From Planomicrobium sp. Y74 (GTDB lineage: Bacteria > Bacillota > Bacilli > Bacillales_A > Planococcaceae), in contig NZ_RCWH01000006.1 of NCBI RefSeq assembly GCF_003668635.1, forward strand, positions 186,001 to 250,000: 64,000 nt of DNA, given 5' to 3'. This document shows, piece by piece, positions 51,387-59,895 of this stretch. Position 1 is the first letter of the stretch, and every line of letters starts with the position of its first letter. The notes under the pieces were generated by a model. It saw nothing but the letters and a program-made list of their open reading frames with translations. It was not told where the DNA came from and did not search any database. Position numbers and translations under genes: made by a program.

Positions 51387-52205
51387 GTGAAACCATTACA
51401 AGGGAAGATCGCTGTAGTGACTGGTGCATCCCGAGGCGCGGGAAGAGGGATAGCCTTCGAACTGGGCAGCGCAGGAGCAACGGTATATGTCACTGGCCGG
51501 AGCGTTAAAGGGGCTACCACCGATAATCGATCAGAAACCATTGAGGAAACTGCCGAAGGTGTTACTTCAAGAGGAGGCAAAGGCATCGCTATTCAATGTG
51601 ATCATACAAGGGAGCACGATGTGAAAAGCTTGTTTGTGCAAATTGAACTGGAACAAGGCCGAATCGACATCTTAGTCAATAGTGTATTCGGTGGCTCCGA
51701 AGATTCTCTGCCTGCTGGCGATGGCCGGCATTTTTGGGAACGGTCATCAGAACATTGGGATGCGATGATGGGTGCTGGACCGCAAGCTTATTTGCTTACG
51801 ACTCGATATGCTGTGCCTTTAATGGAGCAGCATCAAAAAGGGTTAATTGTAAACATCACATTCTTTATCAAAAATAGAATTTCAGGTAATTTGTATTACG
51901 ATTTAGCGATGAATGCCATCAATCGAATGACTCGTGGCATGGCACAGGAATTGAATGAATTCGGTATTTCCGCTATTGCTGTTTGTCCGGGATGGATGCG
52001 CACGGAGCGGGTTAGAGATGCTGGTTTTGGACCAAAGGACGGAACCACGGAAACAACAGCTTATGTAGGACGTGCAGTTGTGGGATTGGCGACAGACTCT
52101 GAGGTCTCCAATTTCTCTGGAGAAGCATTGATGGTGGCTGAACTTGCAAGAAAATATAATTTTACGGATATAGATGGAACACAGCCTTTGCCATTTGAAG
52201 GATAG
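51387..52205 (+). CDS. SDR family oxidoreductase with altered catalytic motif
   Basis: A 272-residue classical-SDR-like protein. The NAD(P)-binding TGASRGAGRGIA near residues 12-23 and DHTREHDVKSLF near 72-83 are typical. At the catalytic position the sequence is NLYYDLAMNAINRM, where the YxxxK Lys is Met, and the Ser before it is not evident (NITFFIKNRISG). This suggests loss of, or change in, catalysis, or an unusual active site. GTG start at 51387 after GGAGGGAG. Confidence 0.8.
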   Translation: MKPLQGKIAVVTGASRGAGRGIAFELGSAGATVYVTGRSVKGATTDNRSETIEETAEGVTSRGGKGIAIQCDHTREHDVKSLFVQIELEQGRIDILVNSVFGGSEDSLPAGDGRHFWERSSEHWDAMMGAGPQAYLLTTRYAVPLMEQHQKGLIVNITFFIKNRISGNLYYDLAMNAINRMTRGMAQELNEFGISAIAVCPGWMRTERVRDAGFGPKDGTTETTAYVGRAVVGLATDSEVSNFSGEALMVAELARKYNFTDIDGTQPLPFEG

Positions 52206-52284
52206 TTAACTTCTTTTACAGAAGATGAGGGAGTTAAAGGAAACAAAATCTAGCAGTCGATAGTGCAGCATATAAGTCTCGACC

Positions 52285-52333
52285 AAAAAACGGAATCCCC
52301 ACCCATTCACATGGCGCAGGAATTCCGTTTTTT
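52285..52333. terminator. Bidirectional terminator
   Basis: AAAAAACGGAAT pairs with ATTCCGTTTTTT around a 25-base loop between the convergent SDR gene and trpG. Confidence 0.85.
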
Positions 52334-52337
52334 ATTT

Positions 52338-52907
52338 TCATATCTTACTCAAAAAACCTTCCATCAACTTATCCCCATCCGGTGTCCCAATCGATTCCGG
52401 ATGAAATTGGATGCCGTAAATTGGATAGTCATTATGCTTTATAGCCATTATCATGCCGTCATCTTCGGAAACAGCTTGAACTTCCAGACACGAAGGAAGC
52501 GATTCCGACTCGATTACCAGCGAATGATAGCGCATGGCAGGGAGCGGAGCTGCCATTTCCGAAAACATGCCTTGATTGTCGTGCGAAATGGCAGATACTT
52601 TTCCGTGGCGGATGACCGGTGCATGCGTAATTGTTCCGCCGAAAGCAGCACCGATCAGCTGATGGCCGAGGCAGATTCCGAGCAGGGGAACCCTGTCGCC
52701 GGCAAGCTGGATCAGCCGGATTGATTCCGGTGCTGCATCGGGATGGCCGGGGCCGGGGGATAGAATGATGGCTTCGGGTTCACGCTCCAGAATTTCCTCA
52801 GCCGTCAGCACACCATAGCGCACAACTTCAACTTCATGTCCCAACAGCGAAACGGCCTGATAAATATTATAAGTAAATGAATCGAAGTGATCGATCAGGA
52901 GAATCAT
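52338..52907 (-). CDS. trpG: Anthranilate synthase glutamine amidotransferase TrpG
   Basis: A 189-residue class I glutamine amidotransferase. The catalytic Cys is in LLGICLGHQLIGAAFGG near residues 75-91, and the His-Glu pair in YGIQFHPESIGT near 164-175. The oxyanion loop LSPGPGHP is near 50-57. It gives ammonia from glutamine to TrpE for anthranilate synthesis. Its start overlaps the trpE stop by 4 bp (ATGA). Because it follows a Trp-type T-box and a PIAGT-type TrpE, it is named trpG rather than pabA; it may serve both pathways. Confidence 0.92.
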   Translation of the reverse strand: MILLIDHFDSFTYNIYQAVSLLGHEVEVVRYGVLTAEEILEREPEAIILSPGPGHPDAAPESIRLIQLAGDRVPLLGICLGHQLIGAAFGGTITHAPVIRHGKVSAISHDNQGMFSEMAAPLPAMRYHSLVIESESLPSCLEVQAVSEDDGMIMAIKHNDYPIYGIQFHPESIGTPDGDKLMEGFLSKI

Positions 52908-54244
52908 CCGAACACCTCCGTCAATGAACGGGCTTTGTGCAACGTCTCTTCAAATTCTGCCTGGGGAATTGAGTCGTAAACGATGCCGGCACCAGCCTGT
53001 ACAAGAACCTGGCCGTCTTTGACGACAAACGTCCGGATGGCGAGCGCCATATCAAGGTTGCCGTTGTTGCCGAGATAACCGATGGCTCCGCCGTAAACGC
53101 CTCTTCGTTCTTCTTCGAATTGCTGGATCAATTGCATGGCGCGGACTTTGGGTGCTCCGGATACCGTACCCGCCGGCAGACAGGAAACAAGTGCATCGAG
53201 TGGATGCATATCTCCACCGAGTTCGCCGGTGACTTCCGATACCAGATGCATGACATGCTGGTAACGTTCGATTTTCATATATTTCGGTATTTTCACCGAA
53301 CCGATGGCAGCTACACGGCCGACGTCATTGCGGCTGAGATCGACCAGCATCTGATGTTCTGCACGTTCTTTTTCATCTTGCTCCAAATCTGCGGCCAGAT
53401 GCTCGTCTTCCTCTTCGGTCCGTCCGCGTTTTCGTGTGCCGGCAATCGGATTGGTCACCATATGGCCACCCCGCAGGGTCAATAAACTCTCAGGCGACGC
53501 CCCGACCACAGCATAATCCGTGAAATCGATATAGAACTGATAAGGAGACGGATTTTGCTTGCGCAATTTCCGGTAGAGATTGAAAGAGTCTCCTTTGTAA
53601 TCAGCGGACAGTCGCTGTGATAACACAATTTGGAACACATCGCCGTTTTCGATATGTTTTTTGGCCAACTTCACTTTCTGTTTGAAACTGTCGGCATCCG
53701 TTGTCGATCGGAAAGTAAGTGGCGACTGCGATTCGGAGCCAGCCGGCTGTTCTGCATCATGTAATTGTGCTGCGACTTCTTCGATTTTGCCTTCAGTAGA
53801 CACTATCGTTACGTCATGCTTGACGTGGTCGAATATCACAATGGTCTGGTAATCGTGCAAATGGATATCCGGCATTTGCAGGCTGTTCACACGTGCTGCC
53901 TCAACAGGCTCGTATGCTGTAATGGCATCGTAGCCGATATACCCAAGTGCGCCGCCGGTAAACGGCAATCCTTCAATCGACTCACGATCGGTCGGCACCA
54001 GATTTTTCAATATTTCCAGCGGCTTCCCCTGGTGGACCGTTTCTTCGCCGGTTCTGTGGTTGATTTCCATCAGCTGCTCTTTCTCGCCGATAAAAGACTT
54101 AACCGGATCGGCGCCGATAAACGAATAACGGCCGGTAAGTGATGTTTTAAGCGAACTTTCCAGTAAAAACTTTCTCGGGCCCTTCAGCCGGTTAAATACG
54201 GCAATCGGCGTCAGTAAATCTCCTTCAATTTTTCTGATCTCCAT
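52904..54244 (-). CDS. trpE: Anthranilate synthase component I TrpE
   Basis: A 446-residue chorismate-utilising enzyme. The feedback-site marker LLESS is near residue 27, and NPSPYQFYIDF near 230-240 is the tryptophan-pocket motif of TrpE. The active-site PIAGTRKRG near residue 265 has Ala where the PabB sequence has Lys (PIKGT), which favours anthranilate synthase. It converts chorismate and ammonia to anthranilate. AGGAGATGAGCAGAG precedes the ATG. It follows a T-box leader and is followed by trpG. The other trp genes are not in the window. Confidence 0.93.
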   Translation of the reverse strand: MEIRKIEGDLLTPIAVFNRLKGPRKFLLESSLKTSLTGRYSFIGADPVKSFIGEKEQLMEINHRTGEETVHQGKPLEILKNLVPTDRESIEGLPFTGGALGYIGYDAITAYEPVEAARVNSLQMPDIHLHDYQTIVIFDHVKHDVTIVSTEGKIEEVAAQLHDAEQPAGSESQSPLTFRSTTDADSFKQKVKLAKKHIENGDVFQIVLSQRLSADYKGDSFNLYRKLRKQNPSPYQFYIDFTDYAVVGASPESLLTLRGGHMVTNPIAGTRKRGRTEEEDEHLAADLEQDEKERAEHQMLVDLSRNDVGRVAAIGSVKIPKYMKIERYQHVMHLVSEVTGELGGDMHPLDALVSCLPAGTVSGAPKVRAMQLIQQFEEERRGVYGGAIGYLGNNGNLDMALAIRTFVVKDGQVLVQAGAGIVYDSIPQAEFEETLHKARSLTEVFG

Positions 54245-54285
54245 CTCTGCTCATCTCCTCTGGTCTCGGTTCGGCAGCGCCGGCC

Positions 54286-54614
54286 AATAAAAAAGTCCTC
54301 TGCAAAGAACAGGACTGTTCCTTGCAGAGGACGGATTGACCGCGGTGCCACCTCGTGTTAAAGCTATTGCAGCTTTCACTTGATCCCCAGTAACGCGGGG
54401 AAAACGGATGTCCCTACTCAATTTTCAGGACATCTCTCACAGGTCCATTCACGCATTTGCCCCGCCGGTTTCCACCTGCCACCGGCTCTCTTTGAGAGGC
54501 TGCTGTGCGCTACTTTTCCTGTTCGTCGATTTACTCTGCTATGCTCAGCTCGGCTGTACTCAGGCAACGCCGCTCCCGGCGTCTTCTCCCATGATCATAC
54601 AAAAGCTTGTCCTT
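54286..54614 (-). promoter_or_regulatory. Tryptophan T-box leader of trpEG
   Basis: The minus strand carries the T-box core AGGTGGCACCGCGG (54340-54353). It is followed by an intrinsic terminator, GTCCTCTGCAAGGAACAG pairing with its complement and ending in TTTTTTATT (54286-54333). The candidate specifier TGG is read at 54447-54445 in a GAATGGACC context. Uncharged tRNA-Trp would pair here and stabilise the antiterminator, so trpEG is read when tryptophan is scarce. Confidence 0.9.
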
Positions 54615-54643
54615 ATTCTATGCAAGCGGTCCCGCTTTGTCAA
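54615..54643 (-). promoter_or_regulatory. Promoter of the trpEG T-box transcript
   Basis: On the minus strand, TTGACA (54643-54638) is 17 bp from TAGAAT (54620-54615). Confidence 0.82.
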
Positions 54644-54665
54644 TTTATCGCCCTAGGTTTTATTG

Positions 54666-55994
54666 TCATCCTGTAAAAACCTGGTCATACGGATATCTGA
54701 AATGCTGTTTCTTCTTCTTGAGCAATAAAAAGAACAAGGTGAGCGGACCGACCCGGCCGATGAACATCAGGATACACAGCATGACTTCGCCGAGATCACT
54801 CAGCTGCCCTGTTACTCCCATGGATAAGCCGACTGTCCCGAAAGCGGAGACGACTTCAAATGCGAGCGGCAGGAAAGGAAGTGATTCGGAAATCGTCAGC
54901 AGAAAGATGAACAGCCAGACCGTCAGCACGCTGGTGGTGGTGATGGCCAGCGAACGTAATGTAATTTCAAGCCGGATCGAGCGGCCGAAAATCTCAGGTT
55001 CCCGTTCAGACCGAAGAAAGGAAACCGTTGCAAGCACGACAACGATGAACGTCGTCAGCTTGATGCCGGATGCTGTAGAAGCGCTGCCGCCTCCGATAAA
55101 CATCAGAATCATAGTGAACAGGAGCGTTGGATCTTCCATCACACTGTAATCTACTACATTGAAACCAGCTGTACGTGGAGTCACTCCGGTAAAATAAGAC
55201 GCAAAAAGCTGTTCGAACAAGGACATGCCGCCGATTGTCTCGGGATTATCATGTTCCAGGAAAAAAACGATGATTGTTGCAAACAGATTGAGCACCAGTG
55301 TCCCGATCACCATCAATTTGGTATGAAGCGACCATTGCCGGAATGTTTTCTTCTGAAAGAGATCGACCACAACGGTAAAGCCGATGCCGCCGACGATGAA
55401 CAATGCAGATAAGAGAAACAGTACCAGCGGATCTGTTTGGTGACTCATCAGGTTATCAGGAAACAGCGAGAAACCGGCGTTATTAAAAGCGGATATGACA
55501 TGGAATATGCTTAGATGCAGGGATTCTTTTAAGCCGTAATCGGGAATCCAGTAAGCCGTCAACAGGACAATGCCGATCGCTTCAATTGAAAAAACGAACA
55601 ACAGGATGTATTTGACCAGGCGGATAATGCCGCCAAAGGTGTTTTGGGAAAATGCCTCCTGCAGATACAGCCGGTTCTGGATGCCGATTTTCTTTTTGAA
55701 CATCATCAGGATGGCAACGGCAAACGTCATAAGACCGATGCCGCCAAACTGGATCAGCACCAGCAAAACGCCTTCTCCAAAGCCGGTCAAAACGGTGCCG
55801 GGGTCGAACACGCTCAAACCCGTCACCGTCGTGGCAGAAGTGGCCACAAATAATGCGTCTGTCCAGGAAATCGGGACGGTGGTCGCCATAGGTAGTTTCA
55901 ATAAAATTGTGCCAATTACAATTAATACGAAAAAGCTCCCTGAAATCAAAAGAGGAGGTGAAATCTTGACCCTCTTTTTACTGCCACTGCTCAT
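54666..55994 (-). CDS. ktrB: Potassium uptake protein, KtrB/TrkH family
   Basis: A 442-residue K+ translocating subunit with four M1-P-M2 repeats. The filter glycines are in TSATTVTGLSV, SAFNNAGFSLF, TPRTAGFNVV and SAFGTVGLSMG. KtrB works with a cytoplasmic RCK subunit (KtrA or KtrC), which is not adjacent. The ATG at 55994 has GAGGAAG upstream; in-frame sequence back to 56081 overlaps the riboswitch terminator. It cannot be told apart from ktrD by sequence alone. The c-di-AMP riboswitch upstream means that high c-di-AMP lowers its expression. Confidence 0.9.
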   Translation of the reverse strand: MSSGSKKRVKISPPLLISGSFFVLIVIGTILLKLPMATTVPISWTDALFVATSATTVTGLSVFDPGTVLTGFGEGVLLVLIQFGGIGLMTFAVAILMMFKKKIGIQNRLYLQEAFSQNTFGGIIRLVKYILLFVFSIEAIGIVLLTAYWIPDYGLKESLHLSIFHVISAFNNAGFSLFPDNLMSHQTDPLVLFLLSALFIVGGIGFTVVVDLFQKKTFRQWSLHTKLMVIGTLVLNLFATIIVFFLEHDNPETIGGMSLFEQLFASYFTGVTPRTAGFNVVDYSVMEDPTLLFTMILMFIGGGSASTASGIKLTTFIVVVLATVSFLRSEREPEIFGRSIRLEITLRSLAITTTSVLTVWLFIFLLTISESLPFLPLAFEVVSAFGTVGLSMGVTGQLSDLGEVMLCILMFIGRVGPLTLFFLLLKKKKQHFRYPYDQVFTG

Positions 55995-56077
55995 GCCGTG
56001 CACTTCCTCATCTGTGATTTTCACATCAGTAACTATTATTCGTGAACTTTCTTGTAACGTCAGGCTTTTTGGGCCAA

Positions 56078-56109
56078 ACAAAAAAGACCATCTTAAATAG
56101 AATGGTCTT
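56078..56109 (-). terminator. Riboswitch-controlled terminator of ktrB
   Basis: On the minus strand AAGACCAT pairs with ATGGTCTT around a 10-base loop and is followed by TTTTTTG. It lies at the 3' end of the riboswitch. Confidence 0.88.
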
Positions 56110-56275
56110 AGGGGCGAACCTACGGCCTTTCTCTTAATGGAGTCAACGCTTACGAGGTTAGCTGTCGGATTAGGGACTAAGAGTATCCCTTCTTACAAAT
56201 GTAAGATTCACCCCAGGATAGCGGCTGCTATCCGAATTGGTTCCCCCGCTCATTACTGATTCAGCGAATAAAAGG
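56110..56275 (-). promoter_or_regulatory. c-di-AMP riboswitch (ydaO/yuaA type)
   Basis: Minus-strand hallmarks include GGGGGAACCAATTCGG, GGGGTGAATC, AGGGATACTC and the 3' block CCGACAGCTAACCTCG followed by TAAGCG (56169-56147). These match the ydaO-yuaA class established as a c-di-AMP sensor in front of potassium and cell-wall genes in Bacilli. It ends in the terminator at 56078, so ligand binding turns ktrB off. Confidence 0.92.
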
Positions 56276-56290
56276 TATGTGATAAGCTAA

Positions 56291-56319
56291 AAAATACGCC
56301 CGTTTCCACCTTTTGTCAA
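56291..56319 (-). promoter_or_regulatory. Promoter of ktrB riboswitch transcript
   Basis: On the minus strand, TTGACA (56319-56314) is 17 bp from TATTTT (56296-56291). Confidence 0.75.
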
Positions 56320-56448
56320 CATCTTTTTTTATTGTATATTTACTGGACTGCGAATGACCTAAACACCCCTTAGATGATAGACTTGTAAATGGATAAAAAA
56401 GGGGATTTTATTTTAAATAAATGAAGAATCTATAACGGGGGATGGCTT

Positions 56449-57846
56449 ATGAAGAAAAAAGGATGGGTGGCAGCTGGCGTCATTGCATTGATCAGCACAG
56501 TGGTTTTAATGATTGCTTTCTTTTCGGGTGAACCCGAAATGCAGGTTTCGGACGGCAAACCCGAGGGCACGAATGCCAATTACGATTTGAATCTTGAAAT
56601 GGACGAGGAAGGGCTGTTCACGGTTTCGTCTGTGATCGAAGTGACGAATGATTCCGATGATGCCTGGGAGGAAGTTGGCTTCTATCTCGTACCGAATGCC
56701 ATGAATGCAGTAGAGACTCATTCTTACCGGGACCTACAGGCAGAGATTGAGCTTTTTGATGTATTGGTCGACGGGGAGCCGGCCGACTTCACATTGGACA
56801 ATAATGAATTGATGCTTCAATTGCCTGCCGAGCTTGAAACAGGCGGCGCTGTGGAAGTAACAGTCGACTACAGCCTCAAAGTGCCGGAAGACGGCATGCG
56901 CCTTGCTCAGGTAGATAACAATTTCTATCTCGCGCATTGGTACCCGATGCTCGCCGTTTACGATAACGGCTGGGACATTGAAGACTACGATCCAAAAGGT
57001 GAATCCTACGACACCGGCTATGGAAATTACACTGTCAGCTACCAATTGCCTGAAGAATACCTGGTAGCCAGTTCGGCGGACGATGGAGAACTGGAAGCGG
57101 CTGCGTCGGGTGAACTGGAAGGCGATAATTACAAGGATTTCTACATCGCCTTCATGAATCCGGAAGAATGGCAAACGGGAACGGTGCAAACAGGGGACAC
57201 CGATCTGCGTGTGTTTATGCCGGCAGATGTTGATTTGCTGGAAGAAACGGTTGCGCTGGCAAAGGAAACTTACAGCTATTTCGAAAAGGAAATCGGCGAT
57301 AATCCATTCAGTGAACTGGATATCATTGCAAACGATGGTTATATGGAATACCCTAACGTCATCGAAGTGGCGACGGAACGGGAAGCGATGGAACCCATAC
57401 TTATCCATGAGATTGCGCATCAATGGTTTTATTTCCTGGCGACCAACAATCCGTTCGAAGATGCCTGGCTGGATGAGAGTGTGGCGGAATTCGCCACGGC
57501 ACTGTTCATCAGCGAACGCAACGGCGATACGGACAGCGGTTTCCGGGATGCCTCGTTGAGCCAGGCCAGCCATCCGCCTGAGAAATACGTCAATCTTCCA
57601 CTGGATGAATTTGAAGAGGCCGCTTATTACTCGACGGTCTATGGCAAAGGGCCCTTGATGCTGAAGGAATTTTTCGATGCCAACGGCGGCCGCGAAAAAG
57701 CGCTGGAATTTTTATCGGATTATTACGCGGCATTCCAATTTAAAACGGTGGACAGCGAAGACTTCAGAACATTCTTCGAAGATTATTTTGACGGGGATCA
57801 GAGCGAGTTTCTGGACAGCTGGATAGAGCCGGGAGATGCACAGTAA
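56449..57846 (+). CDS. M1 family metallopeptidase (membrane-anchored)
   Basis: A 465-residue peptidase. An N-terminal helix (residues 6-25) anchors it outside the cell. The zinc site is HEIAHQWF near residue 320, with the third ligand Glu in DESVAEFA 18 residues later (HExxHx18E). The GAMEN-type loop is GYMEYPNVIEV near 300, an altered version lacking the exact GAMEN. It probably trims peptides outside the membrane. GGGGGAT precedes the ATG. It ends with a strong terminator. Confidence 0.88.
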   Translation: MKKKGWVAAGVIALISTVVLMIAFFSGEPEMQVSDGKPEGTNANYDLNLEMDEEGLFTVSSVIEVTNDSDDAWEEVGFYLVPNAMNAVETHSYRDLQAEIELFDVLVDGEPADFTLDNNELMLQLPAELETGGAVEVTVDYSLKVPEDGMRLAQVDNNFYLAHWYPMLAVYDNGWDIEDYDPKGESYDTGYGNYTVSYQLPEEYLVASSADDGELEAAASGELEGDNYKDFYIAFMNPEEWQTGTVQTGDTDLRVFMPADVDLLEETVALAKETYSYFEKEIGDNPFSELDIIANDGYMEYPNVIEVATEREAMEPILIHEIAHQWFYFLATNNPFEDAWLDESVAEFATALFISERNGDTDSGFRDASLSQASHPPEKYVNLPLDEFEEAAYYSTVYGKGPLMLKEFFDANGGREKALEFLSDYYAAFQFKTVDSEDFRTFFEDYFDGDQSEFLDSWIEPGDAQ

Positions 57847-57855
57847 TGGAAATGA

Positions 57856-57887
57856 AAGCCCGCCAGGAACTGGCGGGCTTTTGTTTT
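57856..57887 (+). terminator. Rho-independent terminator
   Basis: GCCCGCCAG pairs with CTGGCGGGC around GAA and is followed by TTTTGTTTT. Confidence 0.9.
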
Positions 57888-57947
57888 GGGAAGAGTGGGT
57901 GGATTGTCAATTGCTTAAGAGTGCGAACTTCGCCCGTTAAATGCCTG

Positions 57948-58051
57948 CGGACAGTATTTCAGCAGTTCCGGACAGTATTTTTGATTTGCGGACAGTATTT
58001 GACTCACTCCGGACAGTATTTGCCCATTTGCGGACGGTAAGTCCAAAATAT
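57948..58051. repeat. Tandem array 5, 21-bp period (5 units)
   Basis: The core CGGACAGTATTT starts at 57948, 57969, 57989, 58010 and 58031. Spacings are 21, 20, 21 and 21 bp, and the last core is CGGACGGTAAGT. Linkers are 7-9 bp. It lies between convergent genes after a terminator. A hairpin of the GGATG family follows 191 bp later at 58243. The stretch 57847-58325 contains no gene. Confidence 0.92.
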
Positions 58052-58242
58052 GGAAATTCATAATTTAAATTCACATCTTATTGGCAGTAATTTAAGCTAA
58101 ATTGGGCTATATTCCAACTCTTTATGATTAGAAGAGAGCTTTTAAACATCATCAGCTTCAAAAACACTAAACCAACGACCAAATTAGGGGGTAAAACACC
58201 TCGCAATCTAATCCAGCCGCCGAAACGAGAAAAAGCAAGAGC

Positions 58243-58268
58243 GGATGTTTTTCGCAGCCGCGAAAAAC
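58243..58268. other. GGATG-type hairpin beside array 5
   Basis: GTTTTTCGC pairs with GCGAAAAAC around AGCC, preceded by GGAT. Confidence 0.85.
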
Positions 58269-58284
58269 TCCAGTCTTTTAAAGG

Positions 58285-58306
58285 AACCTTTGCGTTCGCA
58301 AAGGTT
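58285..58306. terminator. Hairpin after ccdA
   Basis: AACCTTTGCG pairs with CGCAAAGGTT around TT. On the minus strand it is followed by CCTTTAAAAG and on the plus strand by TTTATCC. It may end the ccdA transcript. Confidence 0.65.
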
Positions 58307-58325
58307 TTATCCATCCATCATTCCA

Positions 58326-59045
58326 TCAAGTCAGCAATGACTCGAGGAAATACTGCAGTTCTGCTGTCCAGATGTTCAAATAAAGCATTTTGTCGAAGTA
58401 AATCATAACGCCCATCACAACGATGATCGCACCGCCGAATTTCATCAGAGCAGACGAATATTTCAGGATGAAACACGTTTTGCCGATGAAGAATGCCATG
58501 ATGATGAAAGGGACGCAGAAGCCAAGCGAATAGGCAGTGACGACCGCAAGCGTGTGCGCGGGATTAACCAGGCTGCCGTATGTGAGGATCGCGCCGAAAA
58601 TCGGTCCGATGCACGGTGTCCAGCCGGCCGAGAAGACGAATCCGACCACAAAGGAATTCAAATAACTGGCCGGTTTCTTTTCATGTTTTATGCGCTTTTC
58701 CTTGAACATGAATTCAGGCTTGATGATGCCCATTAAAAATAAACCCATGAACACCAGAAAGATTCCGCCGAGCATCTGGATAAGTGTTTCATTTTTGGTG
58801 AACAAGCCGCCGATTGTGCTAAGTGAAAAGCCGAGTACGTAGTAAATGACGGAAAATCCGAGAGAAAAGAAAATTGAATGGATTAAAACCTTTTTTCTGA
58901 AGGAAGCTTGTTTATTTTCCTTTAATTCATTTACGGAAACGCCGGTTATGTAAGAAACGAAAGAAGGGTATAAAGGAAGGCAGCAAGGGGATATGAATGC
59001 CAGAAATCCGCCTGCCAGCGCGACCCAGATAGTGATATTTTCCAA
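58326..59045 (-). CDS. ccdA: Cytochrome c biogenesis protein CcdA (DsbD-like)
   Basis: A 239-residue membrane protein with six helices. The redox Cys of the transmembrane core are in AFISPCCLPLYPSF near residues 17-30 and GWTPCIGPIFG near 141-151. CcdA passes electrons from cytoplasmic thioredoxin to extracytoplasmic thiol proteins such as ResA. Two starts are possible: GTG at 59054 or TTG at 59045; the latter has AGAGGTG 6 bp upstream. It is divergent from a ResA-like gene, its likely partner. Confidence 0.88.
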   Translation of the reverse strand: MENITIWVALAGGFLAFISPCCLPLYPSFVSYITGVSVNELKENKQASFRKKVLIHSIFFSLGFSVIYYVLGFSLSTIGGLFTKNETLIQMLGGIFLVFMGLFLMGIIKPEFMFKEKRIKHEKKPASYLNSFVVGFVFSAGWTPCIGPIFGAILTYGSLVNPAHTLAVVTAYSLGFCVPFIIMAFFIGKTCFILKYSSALMKFGGAIIVVMGVMIYFDKMLYLNIWTAELQYFLESLLT

Positions 59046-59143
59046 AGTCAACACCTCTATGCTATTCTAGCACAAGAGAGTTAACGGATATTTCCATAAT
59101 TTCCATAGAATTTTACAAATAGATGAACAGAGGCGAATAGCGT

Positions 59144-59665
59144 ATGAATAAGAAAAAGAAACGCATGATCTACAGAATTTCGGTATTGGGACTGCTGGCA
59201 GCGATGGTGTTTTACGCAGCTTATGAAAGTATGAAAGAAGAACGGGAAACGGCCATGACTTCAAAAGGGAAACCGGCACCCAATTTTGCCGGTGAGACTG
59301 TGGCGGACGATATGCTCGTTTTATCCAACGAGCTGGAAGGAAAAACGCTCATCAATTTCTGGGGATCCTGGTGTGAACCGTGCAAACGGGAGATGCCGGC
59401 ACTGGAAAGCGCGCACTCCAAGTATAAAGATAATGGATTCAAAGTGATTTCCATCAACTTAGGCCAGTCCGATTTCATAGCCGGCCAATTCATCGACCAA
59501 TACCAGCTGACATTTCCCGTGATGATCGATCAAGACGGGTCAATTAAAGAAGCGTACAGCGTCGGCAATTTGCCGGCTTCGTTCCTGGTTGGTGAAAATG
59601 GTGTGATTGAAGAAGTTCATGAAGGTGAGCTGTCGGAAGAGATGCTTGAGGGATGGATTAACTAA
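59144..59665 (+). CDS. ResA/TlpA-like thiol-disulfide oxidoreductase
   Basis: A 173-residue protein with an N-terminal membrane anchor (residues 10-28) and an extracytoplasmic thioredoxin fold. The active site is WGSWCEPCKREMP near residues 77-89 (CEPC, as in ResA). cis-Pro is in SVGNLPASFLV near 140-150. It reduces disulfides in apocytochromes or envelope proteins. Its neighbour ccdA supplies electrons. The ATG follows AGAGGCGAATAGCGT. A terminator follows. Confidence 0.9.
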   Translation: MNKKKKRMIYRISVLGLLAAMVFYAAYESMKEERETAMTSKGKPAPNFAGETVADDMLVLSNELEGKTLINFWGSWCEPCKREMPALESAHSKYKDNGFKVISINLGQSDFIAGQFIDQYQLTFPVMIDQDGSIKEAYSVGNLPASFLVGENGVIEEVHEGELSEEMLEGWIN

Positions 59666-59691
59666 AGAAAAAGTCAGAAGCAAACCAAACA

Positions 59692-59737
59692 AGCACAGCA
59701 CCGGAGAAGTAATATCTTTCTCGGTGCTGTGTTTTTC
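59692..59737 (+). terminator. Rho-independent terminator
   Basis: CACAGCACCGGAGAA pairs with TTCTCGGTGCTGTG (one bulge) around an 8-9-base loop, followed by TTTTTC. Confidence 0.88.
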
Positions 59738-59895
59738 TTGTCTGAATGTTTCAAAGGGGATTTATAGCAGGTTATAGAATTAATTTAGATAGAGATAAAA
59801 TAGATGGGTTCTTGAGCGGATAGAAATGCAAAAAAGGTAGCATTTTCTTGACCAATGGCAGCAGCTGCATGCTGAGAAAAGGAGGGGTACAAAGA

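Noticed and set aside
54666-56081. Longer N-terminus of the KtrB-type protein
   Set aside because: The extension would start inside the riboswitch terminator; the ATG at 55994 has a good ribosome site and family-like start.
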